A stretch of DNA of 64,000 bases. Source: Alphaproteobacteria bacterium 65-37. GTDB lineage: Bacteria > Pseudomonadota > Alphaproteobacteria > Reyranellales > Reyranellaceae. The stretch is taken from NCBI GenBank assembly GCA_001897995.1, contig MKRV01000260.1:62001-126000 (forward strand), in the 5' to 3' direction. The notes under the pieces are model-generated. The model did no database searches, was not told the DNA's origin, and worked only from the letters and a program-made list of their open reading frames with translations. Of the stretch, positions 28,117-37,775 are shown one piece after another; within the stretch, counting starts at the first letter, position 1; each line of letters begins with the position of its first letter. The position numbers were made by a program, and so were the translations under genes.

Positions 28117-28416
28117 ATGATCGCCGTTATCCGCACCGGTGGAAAGCAATACACGGTTGCCGCAGACGACCAGCTCACGATCGAAAAGATCGAGGGCGAG
28201 GCCGGCGCCAAGGTCGAATTCACCGACGTTCTGATGGTCGGCGATAAGGTCGGTGCGCCGATCGTGGCTGGCGCCAAGGTCGTCGGCTCGATCGTCAAGC
28301 AGGCCCGCGGGCCGCACCTGATCGTCTTCAAGAAGCGCCGTCGCCAGAACTCGCGGCGCAAGAACGGTCATCGTCAGGACCTGACGGTGGTCAAGATCGA
28401 ACAGATCGTCGCCTGA
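28117..28416 (+). CDS. rplU: 50S ribosomal protein L21
   Basis: L21 of the large ribosomal subunit, 99 residues. It has the canonical start [42 protein letters not shown] and [11 protein letters not shown]. Normal length for the family. It lies 25 bp upstream of rpmA in the usual rplU-rpmA pair, transcribed from the promoter at 27951 through a structured leader. Confidence 0.97.
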   Translation: MIAVIRTGGKQYTVAADDQLTIEKIEGEAGAKVEFTDVLMVGDKVGAPIVAGAKVVGSIVKQARGPHLIVFKKRRRQNSRRKNGHRQDLTVVKIEQIVA

Positions 28417-28441
28417 TCTCCAGAGCGACCGGAGTAGTACG

Positions 28442-28714
28442 ATGGCACACAAAAAAGCAGGCGGCTCCTCGCGCAACGGCCGCGATTCCGACGGCAAGCG
28501 CCTGGGCGTGAAGCGCTTCGGCGGCCAGAAGGTCCTCTCGGGCAACATCCTGGTCCGTCAGCGCGGCACCAAGATGAATGCCGGCGAGAATGTCGGCATT
28601 GGCCGCGATCACACGCTGTTCGCCACCGCCGACGGCGTCGTGTCGTTCCGCACCCGTTCGGGTGGCAAGGTCGAAGTGAACGTGCTCCCGGCGCCGGCTC
28701 TGGCAGCAGAATAG
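28442..28714 (+). CDS. rpmA: 50S ribosomal protein L27
   Basis: L27, 90 residues: [20 protein letters not shown], then [20 protein letters not shown] and [14 protein letters not shown]. The N-terminal tail, which reaches the peptidyl-transferase centre, starts directly at MAHKKAGG with no cleaved extension of the Firmicutes kind. A strong intrinsic terminator follows the gene. Confidence 0.97.
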   Translation: MAHKKAGGSSRNGRDSDGKRLGVKRFGGQKVLSGNILVRQRGTKMNAGENVGIGRDHTLFATADGVVSFRTRSGGKVEVNVLPAPALAAE

Positions 28715-28739
28715 CCGTTCCCGTCCTGATAGGATTACG

Positions 28740-28770
28740 AAGGGGGAGCGGCTCGCCGTTCCCCCTTTTC
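28740..28770 (+). terminator. Intrinsic terminator after rpmA
   Basis: A 12-bp stem (AAGGGGGAGCGG pairing with CCGTTCCCCCTT, one G-T pair) with a CTCG tetraloop, followed by a T-rich stretch (TTTTCGTTT). It separates rplU-rpmA from obgE, which starts at 28794. Confidence 0.85.
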
Positions 28771-28793
28771 GTTTCTGAGCCCCCGTTACGATC

Positions 28794-29813
28794 ATGAAGT
28801 TCCTCGACCAGGCCAAGATCTACATCCGCTCCGGCAATGGCGGCGCGGGTTGCGTGGGCTTCCGCCGCGAGAAGTTCATCGAGTTCGGCGGCCCGGACGG
28901 CGGCGACGGCGGCCGCGGCGGCAACGTGATCGCCGAATGCGTCGATGGCCTCAATACCCTGATCGACTACCGCTACGCCCAGCACTTCAAGGCCGAGACC
29001 GGCCATCACGGCATGGGCGGGCAGCGCACCGGCGGCAAGGGCAAGGACATCGTGCTGCGCCTGCCGCGCGGCACCCAGATCTTCGCCGAGGACAACGAGA
29101 CCCTGCTGGTCGACATGACCGAGATCGGCCAACGCGTGGTCCTGGCCAAGGGCGGCGACGGCGGCTACGGCAACCTGCACTACAAGACCTCGACCAACCG
29201 CGCGCCGCGCCGCGCCGACAAGGGCTGGCCGGGCGAGGAGATGGCGCTGTGGCTGCGCCTGAAGCTGATCGCCGATATCGGCCTGGTCGGGCTTCCCAAC
29301 GCCGGCAAGTCGACGTTCCTCTCGAGCAACACCAACGCGCGGCCCAAGATCGCCGACTATCCCTTCACGACCTTGCATCCCGGCCTCGGCGTGGTGAGGG
29401 TCGGCGAGCGCGAGTTCGTGATGGCCGACATTCCCGGCCTGATCGAAGGCGCCCATGAAGGGGCGGGGCTCGGCACGCGCTTCCTCGGCCATGTCGAGCG
29501 CTGCCGCGCACTGTTGCATCTGGTCGACGGCACCCAGGACGACGTCGCCGACGCCTACAAGACGGTGCGCGCCGAGCTCAGGGCCTATGGCGGCAACCTC
29601 GCCCGCAAGAAGGAGCTGGTGGCGCTCAACAAGACCGACGCCATGACGCCGGAAGACATCGAGGCCAAGCGCGCCGCCCTTGCCAGGGCGAGCCGCAAGA
29701 CCGTGCACGTGATCTCCGCCGTCTCCGGCCAGGGCGTGCAGCCCCTGCTGCACGAGCTGATGAAGCTCGTCGAGAAACAGACCACCGCCGGCAAGGACAA
29801 GGATGCGGCATGA
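28794..29813 (+). CDS. obgE: Obg family GTPase (ribosome assembly, stress)
   Basis: A protein of 339 residues. The glycine-rich Obg domain comes first ([34 protein letters not shown]), then the GTPase domain with G1 GLPNAGKST near residue 166, [16 protein letters not shown] (G3) and NKTDAM (G4). It binds the 50S subunit and acts in assembly and growth control. It lacks the long acidic C-terminal extension of some homologues. The stop overlaps the proB start (ATGA), which couples the genes. Confidence 0.96.
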   Translation: MKFLDQAKIYIRSGNGGAGCVGFRREKFIEFGGPDGGDGGRGGNVIAECVDGLNTLIDYRYAQHFKAETGHHGMGGQRTGGKGKDIVLRLPRGTQIFAEDNETLLVDMTEIGQRVVLAKGGDGGYGNLHYKTSTNRAPRRADKGWPGEEMALWLRLKLIADIGLVGLPNAGKSTFLSSNTNARPKIADYPFTTLHPGLGVVRVGEREFVMADIPGLIEGAHEGAGLGTRFLGHVERCRALLHLVDGTQDDVADAYKTVRAELRAYGGNLARKKELVALNKTDAMTPEDIEAKRAALARASRKTVHVISAVSGQGVQPLLHELMKLVEKQTTAGKDKDAA

Positions 29814-30937
29814 GCCCGCTGGCCTCCGCGCGTCGTCTGGTTGTCAAGATCGGCTCCTCGATCCTGGTCGATGAAGCCAAGGGCGAGATCAAGCGCGACT
29901 GGCTCGAGGCGCTGACCGACGACGTCGCGCGCCTCCATAAAGGCGGCTGCGAGGTGGTGCTGGTCTCTTCCGGCGCGATTCGGCTGGGCCGCACCCATCT
30001 CAAGCTGCCGAACGGCGTGCTGAAGCTCGAAGAGAGCCAGGCCGCCGCCGCGACCGGCCAGATCCAGCTGGCGCAGGCTTACCAGGAGGCACTGGCGCGG
30101 CACGGCATCACCGTGGCGCAGATCCTGCTCACCCTGCACGATTCCGAAGAACGCCGCCGCTACCTCAATGCGCGCCAGACCATGGCGACCTTGCTGGGGC
30201 TGGGCGCCGTGCCGGTGATCAACGAGAACGACACCGTCGCCACCGACGAGATCCGCTTCGGCGACAACGACCGGCTGGGCGCCCGGGTCGCCGAGATGAT
30301 CTCGGCCGACACCTTGGTACTGCTGTCCGATATCGACGGGCTCTATACCGGCGATCCGCGCAGCGACGCCGCGGCGACGTTCATCCCCGAAATCCGCGAG
30401 ATCACGGCCGAGATCGAAGGCATGGCCGGCGCTGCCGCCTCGACCCTGTCGAACGGCGGCATGGTGACCAAGCTGATGGCCGGCCGCATCGCCATGGCCG
30501 CGGGTTGCCGCATGGCGATCGCCGACGGCCGCAAGGTCGGGGCGCTGCGCGGCCTGATCGACGGCACGGCGCGCTGCTCGTGGTTCCTGCCGGATTACGA
30601 GAATGGGGCCTCGCCGCTCTCGGCCCGCAAGAAATGGATCAAGGGCTCGCTCAAGACCAGCGGAGCGCTGATCGTCGACGACGGCGCGGTGCGCGCGCTC
30701 TCGTCCGGCAAGAGCCTGCTGCCTGCCGGCGTCACGGCGATCGACGGTGAGTTCAAGCGCGGCGACGTGGTCGACGTGAAGGATCGCGGCGGCCGCCTGC
30801 TGGCGCGCGGCCTGGTCGCCTATGCCGCCGACGATGCCCGCCGCATCGCCGGCCGCAAGAGCGCCGAGATCGAGAAGCTGCTGGGCTTCCGCGGTCGCGA
30901 CGAGATGGTCCATCGCGACGACCTCGTGGTCGAGTAA
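29810..30937 (+). CDS. proB: Glutamate 5-kinase
   Basis: The first step of proline synthesis: ATP + glutamate to glutamyl-5-phosphate. A protein of 375 residues with an amino-acid-kinase domain ([45 protein letters not shown]) and a C-terminal PUA domain (about residues 280-365, [13 protein letters not shown] and KRGDVVDV). It overlaps obgE by 4 nt and is followed 29 bp later by proA, so the two proline genes are co-transcribed with obgE. Confidence 0.96.
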   Translation: MSPLASARRLVVKIGSSILVDEAKGEIKRDWLEALTDDVARLHKGGCEVVLVSSGAIRLGRTHLKLPNGVLKLEESQAAAATGQIQLAQAYQEALARHGITVAQILLTLHDSEERRRYLNARQTMATLLGLGAVPVINENDTVATDEIRFGDNDRLGARVAEMISADTLVLLSDIDGLYTGDPRSDAAATFIPEIREITAEIEGMAGAAASTLSNGGMVTKLMAGRIAMAAGCRMAIADGRKVGALRGLIDGTARCSWFLPDYENGASPLSARKKWIKGSLKTSGALIVDDGAVRALSSGKSLLPAGVTAIDGEFKRGDVVDVKDRGGRLLARGLVAYAADDARRIAGRKSAEIEKLLGFRGRDEMVHRDDLVVE

Positions 30938-30966
30938 GCCCCGCCGACGCTATACTGGAGCGGCCG

Positions 30967-32247
30967 ATGAACGTTCAGACCAAGCCCACTGAAGACGCCG
31001 CCGTCCTCGTTGCCGAACTCGGCCGACGCGCCAAGCTTGCCGCGGCCGCGCTGCGCACCGCTCCGACCGACGCCAAGAACAAGGCGCTGGGCGACGCGGC
31101 CCAGCTGATCCGCAGCCGGAAGGCCGAGATCCTCGCCGCCAATGCGCGCGACATCGCGGCCGCCCAGGCCGCCGGCATGTCGAGCGCGCTGCAGGATCGC
31201 CTGCTGCTGAACGATGCCCGCATCGAGGGCATGGCCAAGGGGCTCGACGACATCGTGGCCCTGCCCGACCCGGTCGGCGCCACCATCGAGGAATGGCAGC
31301 GGCCCAACGGGCTCGCCATCAGCCGCGTGCGCGTGCCGATCGGCATCATCGGCGTGATCTACGAAGCGCGGCCCAACGTGACGGCCGATGCCGGTGCGCT
31401 CTGCATCAAGTCGGGCAATGTCGTGGTGCTGCGCGGCGGCTCCGACAGCTTCCATTCCTCGCGCGCCATCGTCGAGCTGCTGCGCGGTGCGCTGGCCGGC
31501 GCCGGCCTGCCCGAGGACTGCGTGCAGCTCGTGCCGACCACCGACCGCGCCGCGGTGGGCGAGATGCTGCGCGCCATGGACTGGCTCGACCTGATCGTGC
31601 CGCGCGGCGGACGCTCGCTGATCGATCGCGTGACGCAGGAAAGCCGTGTGCCGGTGCTGCGCCACTACGACGGCATCTGCCACGTCTATGTCGACCGCGA
31701 CGCCGACGTCGCCATGGCGCGCGACCTGGTCGCCAACGCCAAGATGCGCCGGGTCAGCGTCTGCGGTGCCGCCGAGACCTTGCTGATCGACCGTGCCGTG
31801 CTCGACACGCATCTGGTCCCCGTGCTGGCGCGCCTGCACGAGCTCGGTTGCGAAGTGCGCGGTGACGCCGAGGTGCAGAAGCGCGATCCCAAGGCCGTCG
31901 CTGCCACGGAGAAGGACTGGCGCACCGAGTATCTCGAGCCGATCATCTCGGTCGCCACGGTCGACGGCGTCGCCGGTGCGATCGATCACATCGCGCGCTA
32001 CGGCAGCCAGCACACCGAATCGATCGTGACCGGCAACGAGGCCACCGCGCGGAAATTCCTGGGCGAGGTCGACAGCGCCATCGTGATGCACAACGCCAGC
32101 ACGCAGTTCGCCGACGGCGGCGAGTTCGGGCTGGGGGCGGAGATCGGCATCTCGACCAACCGCATGCATGCCCGCGGACCGGTCGGGCTGGTCGAGCTCA
32201 CGACCTACAAGAACATCGTGCGCGGCAAGGGCACGCTCCGCCCGTGA
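30967..32247 (+). CDS. proA: Glutamate-5-semialdehyde dehydrogenase (gamma-glutamyl phosphate reductase)
   Basis: Reduces glutamyl-5-phosphate with NADPH, the second step of proline synthesis. A protein of 426 residues with the aldehyde-dehydrogenase fold: [40 protein letters not shown], and the catalytic Cys in [13 protein letters not shown]. It ends in [17 protein letters not shown], typical for ProA. Directly follows proB. Confidence 0.96.
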   Translation: MNVQTKPTEDAAVLVAELGRRAKLAAAALRTAPTDAKNKALGDAAQLIRSRKAEILAANARDIAAAQAAGMSSALQDRLLLNDARIEGMAKGLDDIVALPDPVGATIEEWQRPNGLAISRVRVPIGIIGVIYEARPNVTADAGALCIKSGNVVVLRGGSDSFHSSRAIVELLRGALAGAGLPEDCVQLVPTTDRAAVGEMLRAMDWLDLIVPRGGRSLIDRVTQESRVPVLRHYDGICHVYVDRDADVAMARDLVANAKMRRVSVCGAAETLLIDRAVLDTHLVPVLARLHELGCEVRGDAEVQKRDPKAVAATEKDWRTEYLEPIISVATVDGVAGAIDHIARYGSQHTESIVTGNEATARKFLGEVDSAIVMHNASTQFADGGEFGLGAEIGISTNRMHARGPVGLVELTTYKNIVRGKGTLRP

Positions 32248-32282
32248 GTCCCGTTGCGTGAGTTTCTTCTCGTGAGCTTCCG

Positions 32283-33392
32283 GTGACGAGCCTGCATCCG
32301 ATGCCGGGCGTGCCGCGCGACACGACGCGGCGCATCGGCCTGCTGGGCGGTTCGTTCAACCCCGCGCATCCCGGCCATCGCCATATCAGCCTCGAGGCGT
32401 TGAAGCGGCTCGGCCTCGACGAGGTGTGGTGGCTGGTCTCACCGCAGAACCCGCTGAAGAGCGGAGACGGCATGGAGCCCCTGGCGACCCGCGTCGCGCG
32501 TGCCCGCCAGGTCGCGCAGCACCCGCGGATCCGCGTCGATGCGCCGGAGCTGGCGCTGGGCACACGCTACACTCTCGACACCGTGCGGGCCTTGCGCCGT
32601 GTCTATCCCCGCGCCCGCTTCGTCTGGCTGATGGGCGCCGACATCCTGCCGCAGCTCGTCGACTGGGCGGGCTGGCGCGACCTCTTCGCCGCCATCCCGA
32701 TTGCCGCCTTCGCGCGACCGGGCTGGGGCTATGCGGCGCTCGCCTCGCCGGCTCCGCGCACTTTCGCGCGGTTCCGGCTCGACGCCGAACAGGCCCGCAA
32801 CCTCGCCTCTTGCGAGCCGCCGGCCTGGTGCTTTATCCCCAGCCGGCTGGACAGCCATTCGGCCACGGCCATCCGGGCCGTGCGACCGCGACGACCGAAA
32901 GCGAAAGGAATGACCATCTCCGACCAGAATGCCTCCACGGGGGGCCGCGTGCTTCCCGACCGCCGCAAAGCCACCGACGCCCTGCTGAAGCTGGTGCGCC
33001 GTTCGCTGGAGGACGACAAGGCCGAGGACGTCGTCGTCATCGATCTCAAGGGCAAGTCCGCCTTCGCCGACTATATGGTGATCGCCTCGGGCCGCTCGAA
33101 CCGCCAGGTCGTGGCCATCGCCGACCATCTCGCCGAACGTCTGAAGGCCGACGGGCAGGGCTACACGCCGGTCGAAGGCAAGCAGGGCGGCGACTGGGTG
33201 CTGGTCGATGCCGGCGACGTCGTCGTCCACATCTTCCGCCCCGAGCCGCGCGCCTTCTATGCGCTGGAAAAAATGTGGGCGCTGGAGAACGAGGCCGCCG
33301 CCAAGCCGGTGAAGAAACCGCGTGCGACCAAGGCGGCGGGGAAGACTGCGGGCACCACCAAGCCGCCGGCCCGCCGCAAGAAGGCGTCGTGA
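32283..33392 (+). CDS. nadD: NadD (nicotinate-nucleotide adenylyltransferase) joined in frame to RsfS (ribosomal silencing factor)
   Basis: One open frame of 369 codons holds two proteins normally separate. Residues about 15-200 are NadD, the NAD-synthesis enzyme that adenylates nicotinate mononucleotide: GLLGGSFNPAHPGH, VWWLVSPQNPLK, LMGADILPQL and the closing SHSATAIR. From ATG 32910 (residue 210) the sequence is RsfS, which binds L14 and blocks subunit joining: DALLKLVRRSLEDDKAEDVVVI, GKSAFADYMVIASGRS, GDWVLVDAGDVVVHIF. It ends in a Lys/Ala-rich tail. Either a true fusion, or two proteins with internal initiation (AAGGA lies almost on the second ATG), or one missed base near 32880-32910. 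Confidence 0.88.
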   Translation: MTSLHPMPGVPRDTTRRIGLLGGSFNPAHPGHRHISLEALKRLGLDEVWWLVSPQNPLKSGDGMEPLATRVARARQVAQHPRIRVDAPELALGTRYTLDTVRALRRVYPRARFVWLMGADILPQLVDWAGWRDLFAAIPIAAFARPGWGYAALASPAPRTFARFRLDAEQARNLASCEPPAWCFIPSRLDSHSATAIRAVRPRRPKAKGMTISDQNASTGGRVLPDRRKATDALLKLVRRSLEDDKAEDVVVIDLKGKSAFADYMVIASGRSNRQVVAIADHLAERLKADGQGYTPVEGKQGGDWVLVDAGDVVVHIFRPEPRAFYALEKMWALENEAAAKPVKKPRATKAAGKTAGTTKPPARRKKAS

Positions 33393-33416
33393 AACAGGTT
33401 TCATGAAGCCGACTTC

Positions 33417-33875
33417 ATGAAACTGACGATCGCCGCCATCGGCCGCGCCGGACGCGGGCCGGAGCGCGATCTCTACGAGCACTATGCCGGCCGCATCCGC
33501 TGGCCTCTCGTGCTGCGCGAGCTCGAGGAGAAGCGCAAGCTGCCGCCGCCGCAGCTCATGCAACGCGAAGGCGAATTGTTGCTGGGCGCCGTGCCTGCGG
33601 GCGCGACCCTGGTGGCGCTGGATCGCCGCGGCAAGGTGCTGGACAGCGAAGCCTTCGCGGCAAGGCTCGGTGCCTGGCGTGACAGTTCGGTGTCGGACCT
33701 TGCTTTCCTGATCGGCGGCGCCGACGGCCACACCGAGCCGCTCCTGAAAAAATCCGCTCTGGTTCTGTCATTTGGCGCCATGACCTGGCCGCATCTCCTG
33801 GCCCGCGGCATGCTGGCGGAACAGATCTACCGGGCCCAGCAGCTGCTGGCCGGGCATCCATATCATCGGGCTTAG
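33417..33875 (+). CDS. rlmH: 23S rRNA (pseudouridine1915-N3)-methyltransferase RlmH
   Basis: A SPOUT methyltransferase of 152 residues that acts on Psi1915 of 23S rRNA in 70S ribosomes. It starts MKLTIAAIGRAGRGPE and has FLIGGADGH (SAM-binding knot) and SFGAMTWPHLLARGMLAEQIYRA, ending at HPYHRA, the usual C-terminus. It follows rsfS closely, the standard order in alphaproteobacteria, and is followed by a long hairpin. Confidence 0.95.
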   Translation: MKLTIAAIGRAGRGPERDLYEHYAGRIRWPLVLRELEEKRKLPPPQLMQREGELLLGAVPAGATLVALDRRGKVLDSEAFAARLGAWRDSSVSDLAFLIGGADGHTEPLLKKSALVLSFGAMTWPHLLARGMLAEQIYRAQQLLAGHPYHRA

Positions 33876-33877
33876 TT

Positions 33878-33908
33878 CTTCTCCCCCGCGCGTAGCGCGG
33901 GGGAGAAG
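33878..33908. repeat. Perfect 14-bp inverted repeat after rlmH
   Basis: CTTCTCCCCCGCGC (33878-33891) and its exact complement (33895-33908) flank the triplet GTA. It starts 2 bp after the rlmH stop. There is no T-run, so it is either a Rho-independent-like mRNA end without a tail or a repetitive palindromic element. Confidence 0.75.
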
Positions 33909-33970
33909 TGAGGCTAGAAGCGTCGATTTTGCCTCTGTTCTGACGAAAAACCGGGGCTACATTCACCCTC

Positions 33971-34561
33971 ATGCACGCATTCACCCGATCGCTCCTGGCC
34001 GCTTCCGCCTCCCTGTTCGTGGCTGTCGCGGCGAGTTCCGCGATGGCCCAGTCGTCGACGCCGGTGCAGAAGCCGGGGGTCAAGCCAGTGCGGTCGATCC
34101 CCTACGTCTCGATCACCGGCGAGGACGGCAAGCAGCGCCACTACGAGACCAACGCCATTCCCCTGCTGTTCAACCGGGCCTGCTTCGGCTGGCGCATGTA
34201 TCTCGGCGGCCCCAACAGGGTCGTGTCGCTGAAGGAGGTGCTCACGACCTCGCAGCCCGCCGAGCAGGTGATCGCCGGCCCCGAGACGGAGGTCAGCGCC
34301 GACAAGACACAGGCCACGACGCGCATGTTCGAGACCGTGACCGACGGCGTCCTGCAGCGCTCCTGGTGCATCATCCCCGGCGATCCACCGGGCACCTACA
34401 CCTACGACATCACGATCGACGGCGAGCCGCGCGGCGAGTTCGTGTTCTGCGCCATCGAGGTGCCGGACCAGAACCCCAACACCGATCCGCGCGATCTCAA
34501 CTGCCCCAACAAGTTCAACGCTGTCGAGCGCGACCTGCCGCGCCACAAGAAGGCTTCGTAA
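33971..34561 (+). CDS. Secreted hypothetical protein
   Basis: A protein of 196 residues with a clear signal peptide (about residues 1-26, LLAASASLFVAVAASSAMAQ). The mature part has no domain I recognise; it holds four cysteines (RACFGW, SWCIIPG, FCAIEV, LNCPNK) that could form two disulfides in the periplasm. It contains a beta-rich looking stretch GTYTYDITIDGEPRGEFVF, suggesting a small immunoglobulin-like or lipocalin-like fold, but this is a guess. Its stop TAA overlaps the gpmI ATG by one base (TAATG), so it is coupled to gpmI. Confidence 0.8.
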   Translation: MHAFTRSLLAASASLFVAVAASSAMAQSSTPVQKPGVKPVRSIPYVSITGEDGKQRHYETNAIPLLFNRACFGWRMYLGGPNRVVSLKEVLTTSQPAEQVIAGPETEVSADKTQATTRMFETVTDGVLQRSWCIIPGDPPGTYTYDITIDGEPRGEFVFCAIEVPDQNPNTDPRDLNCPNKFNAVERDLPRHKKAS

Positions 34562-36162
34562 TGGCTTTCGTGTCCCGTCCGCGTCCCGCCCTGCTCTGCA
34601 TCCTCGACGGCTGGGGCTATCGCCCCGACCGTTCCTACAACGCCATCCTGGACGCCAAGACACCGAGCTTCGACCGCCTGATCGCGACCTGCCCGCAGGG
34701 CCTGATCGATGCATCGGAGACGTTCGTCGGCCTGCCCAAGGGCCAGATGGGCAATTCCGAGGTCGGCCACATGAATCTCGGCGCCGGCCGCGTCGCGGTG
34801 CCCGACCTGCCGCGCATCGACAACGCCATCGAGGATGGCTCGCTGGCCAGGCATCCGGTGCTCACCGAGACGATCGCCGCCCTGAAGAAGAGCGGCGCCG
34901 CCTGCCACCTGCTGGGTCTCCTCTCGCCGGGCGGCGTGCACTCGCACCAGGATCATCTCGTCTTCCTCGCCAACCTGATCGCCGGCCACGGCGTGCCGGT
35001 CTGGATCCATGCCTTCCTCGACGGCCGGGACATGCCGCCGCGCAGTGCCCTGCAGGATTGCCTCGAGCCCGTGCAGGCGGCGCTCAAGCCCGGCCTGCCG
35101 ATCAGGTTCGCCACCGTGGCCGGCCGCTTCTATCCGATGGATCGCGACAAGCGCTGGGAGCGCGTATCGCTGGCCTATGACGCGATCGTCGACGCCAAGG
35201 CCGACCAGCACGCCGCCACGCCGGTCGCCGCCGTCGAGCAGGCTTATGCCGCCAAGCTCGACGACGAGTTCGTGCTGCCGACCGTGATCGATGGCTATAC
35301 CGGCATGAAGGACGGCGACGGCCTTCTGATGTTCAATTTCCGCTCCGACCGGGCGCGCCAGATCCTGACGGCGCTGCTCGATCCGCGGTTCGATGGCTTC
35401 AACCGCCCGCGCGTGGTGAAGTTCGCGACGGCGGTCGGCATGGTCGACTATTCAGCGGCCCTCAATCCGCTGCTGCGCACGCTGTTCCCGCCGGAAGTCA
35501 TCAAGATGGGGCTGGGCGAGACGGTGTCGCGCGCCGGCCTCAAGCAGCTGCGCATCGCCGAGACCGAGAAGTACGCGCACGTCACCTTCTTCTTCAACGG
35601 CGGCGAGGAGCGCGTGTTCGACGGCGAGGAGCGCATCCTGGTCCCCTCCCCCAAGGTCAAGACCTACGACCTCAAGCCCGAGATGAGCGCTCCGGAAGTG
35701 ACCGACAAGCTCGTCGAGGCGATCGGCTCGGGCAAATTCGACCTGATCGTGGTCAACTTCGCCAATACCGACATGGTCGGCCACACCGGCGATCTCGCCG
35801 CGGCGACCAAGGCCGTCGAAGCCGTCGACACCAGCCTGGGACGCCTGATGGAGGCGATCAAGGCGGCGGGCGGCGTGATGTTCGTCACCGCCGACCATGG
35901 CAATGCCGAGCAGATGTTCGATGAACAGACCCATCAGAAACACACCCAGCACACGCTGAATCGCGTGCCGGCGCTGCTGTTCAACGGCCCGGCCGAGGTC
36001 CGTTCGCTGAGCGATGGCAAGCTGGCCGACGTTGCACCCACCCTGCTGGCCCTGATGGGGGTCCCCCAGCCGCGGGAAATGACGGGCAAGTCACTCCTGG
36101 CAACCGCAGCGCGGCCCACCGTGCTGGCGGCCCCGCGCCCCGCCGCAGCGGCCTCTGGCTGA
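34561..36162 (+). CDS. gpmI: 2,3-bisphosphoglycerate-independent phosphoglycerate mutase
   Basis: A glycolytic/gluconeogenic enzyme that interconverts 3- and 2-phosphoglycerate, Mn-dependent, 533 residues. ATG 34561 opens MAFVSRPRPALLCILDGWGY, the usual start with the metal-binding Asp. The catalytic serine is in KGQMGNSEVGH (Ser66). Other family motifs are FLDGRDMPP, FNFRSDRARQI, NFANTDMVGHTGD and TADHGNAEQM, with KHTQHTLNRVP near the end. A longer frame upstream is the secreted-protein gene read in another frame. Confidence 0.96.
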   Translation: MAFVSRPRPALLCILDGWGYRPDRSYNAILDAKTPSFDRLIATCPQGLIDASETFVGLPKGQMGNSEVGHMNLGAGRVAVPDLPRIDNAIEDGSLARHPVLTETIAALKKSGAACHLLGLLSPGGVHSHQDHLVFLANLIAGHGVPVWIHAFLDGRDMPPRSALQDCLEPVQAALKPGLPIRFATVAGRFYPMDRDKRWERVSLAYDAIVDAKADQHAATPVAAVEQAYAAKLDDEFVLPTVIDGYTGMKDGDGLLMFNFRSDRARQILTALLDPRFDGFNRPRVVKFATAVGMVDYSAALNPLLRTLFPPEVIKMGLGETVSRAGLKQLRIAETEKYAHVTFFFNGGEERVFDGEERILVPSPKVKTYDLKPEMSAPEVTDKLVEAIGSGKFDLIVVNFANTDMVGHTGDLAAATKAVEAVDTSLGRLMEAIKAAGGVMFVTADHGNAEQMFDEQTHQKHTQHTLNRVPALLFNGPAEVRSLSDGKLADVAPTLLALMGVPQPREMTGKSLLATAARPTVLAAPRPAAAASG

Positions 36163-36312
36163 CTTGTGATGAGGGGCCGTCTGCCAGCCGTGTCGCCGCC
36201 TTGATCCTGCCAAAGAGCCCCCTGTATTCTCGCCCTGTATTTCTCGATTTCCGAAGCTCGAAAACTCCTTGGATTGCCGGGCTGAAAGACGACTGGCGAC
36301 CTTCCTGAAAGC

Positions 36313-37752
36313 ATGCCCATGACCGTTCTGCGCTCCGCCTCCATCGCCGCCGCGACCCTGGCTTTCCTGGCCGGTCCCGCGCTCGCGCCCGCCTTCGCTC
36401 AGGACAAGGCCGATCCCAAAGCGGGCGGCGGCGACAAGAGCGAGCTCTATCAGCAGCTCAACCTGTTCGGCGACGTACTGGAACGCGTCCGGCGCGACTA
36501 TGTCGAGCCGGTCGAGGAGAAGACGCTGATCGAGAATGCCATCAACGGCATGCTGACAGCGCTCGACCCGCATTCGAGCTACATGAACCCCAAGGCCTAC
36601 AAGGACATGCAGGTCCAGACCAAGGGTGAGTTCGGCGGGCTCGGCATCGAAGTCACGATGGACAACGGCGTGATCAAGGTCGTGTCGCCGATCGACGATA
36701 CCCCCGCGGCCAAGGCCGGCATCCAGGCAGGCGACCTGATCTTCGCCCTCGACGGCGAGCCGGTGCAGGGCCTGACCTTGCAGGAAGCGGTCGAGAAGAT
36801 GCGCGGCAAGCCGGGCACGCCGCTCAAGATCTCGGTGCGCCGCGCCAACAAGGATCCGTTCGACGTCTCGCTGACCCGCGAGGTCATCAAGGTGCGCTCG
36901 GTGCGCTCGCGCCTCGAGGGCGGCGACATCGGTTATATCCGCATCACCTCCTTCACCGAGCAGACCAACTCGGGCGTGATCGACGCCGTCGAGAAGCTCA
37001 AGAAGGAAGCGGGCAACAAGCTCAAGGGCTACATCCTCGACCTGCGCAACAATCCGGGCGGCCTGCTCGACCAGGCGATCGCCGTGTCCGACGATTTCCT
37101 CGACAAGGGCGAGATCGTCTCGGTGAAGGCGCGCAAGAGCGACGACGTGCAGCGCTGGAACGCCAAGCAGGGCGACATCGCCAACGGCCTGCCGATCGTC
37201 GTGCTGGTGAACGGCGGCTCGGCCTCGGCCTCGGAGATCGTCGCCGGCGCTCTGCAGGACCATCGCCGCGCGATCATTCTCGGCACCCGCTCCTTCGGTA
37301 AGGGCTCGGTCCAGACCATCATGCAGGTGACCGGGGGCGGTGCGATCCGCCTCACCACGGCGCTCTACTTCACGCCGTCGGGCCGTTCGATCCAGAAGGA
37401 AGGCATCAAGCCCGACATCGAGGTCGAGCCCGCGAAGATCGAGAACCTGCAGGCGCGTGCCGGTTTCCGCGAGGAGAACCTCAGGGGCTCCATCACCAAC
37501 CCCAACCTCAAGCCGGGCGAGACGCCCAAGGCCGCGCCCAAGTCGGAGACGAAGCCGGAGGCGAAGTCCGAGACCAAGCCCGAAGCCGGCAAGCCCGGTG
37601 ACAAGAAAGACGAGAAGCCCGCGGCCAACCAGGCGAACCAGCCGCCGGCCGATCCCGACGAGCCGCCGAAGGAGCAGGCTGCGGACTATCAGCTGCTGCG
37701 TGCGGCCGACCTGATCCGCGGCATCTCGCTCTACGGCGGCCGCGCCAACTGA
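36313..37752 (+). CDS. ctpA: Carboxy-terminal processing protease CtpA (S41 peptidase)
   Basis: A periplasmic serine protease of 479 residues. Signal peptide about residues 1-29 (ATLAFLAGPALAPAFAQ); PDZ domain around residues 95-185 (GEFGGLGIEVTMDNGVIKV, PAAKAGIQAGDLI); protease core with GYILDLRNNPGGLLDQA, the catalytic Ser in GGSASASEIVAGAL and the Lys in RSFGKGSVQTI. The C-terminal tail (about 390-460) is Lys/Pro/Glu-rich low complexity. Proteins of this family process cell-wall enzymes. In many alphaproteobacteria an envC-like gene lies between gpmI and ctpA; here the 150-bp gap holds none. Confidence 0.94.
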   Translation: MPMTVLRSASIAAATLAFLAGPALAPAFAQDKADPKAGGGDKSELYQQLNLFGDVLERVRRDYVEPVEEKTLIENAINGMLTALDPHSSYMNPKAYKDMQVQTKGEFGGLGIEVTMDNGVIKVVSPIDDTPAAKAGIQAGDLIFALDGEPVQGLTLQEAVEKMRGKPGTPLKISVRRANKDPFDVSLTREVIKVRSVRSRLEGGDIGYIRITSFTEQTNSGVIDAVEKLKKEAGNKLKGYILDLRNNPGGLLDQAIAVSDDFLDKGEIVSVKARKSDDVQRWNAKQGDIANGLPIVVLVNGGSASASEIVAGALQDHRRAIILGTRSFGKGSVQTIMQVTGGGAIRLTTALYFTPSGRSIQKEGIKPDIEVEPAKIENLQARAGFREENLRGSITNPNLKPGETPKAAPKSETKPEAKSETKPEAGKPGDKKDEKPAANQANQPPADPDEPPKEQAADYQLLRAADLIRGISLYGGRAN

Positions 37753-37775
37753 GCACCGCACACGGGAGCTAGGCC

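Noticed and set aside
34366-34560. Longer N-terminus for phosphoglycerate mutase
   Set aside because: It overlaps the secreted-protein gene in another frame; the enzyme family starts at the ATG at 34561.
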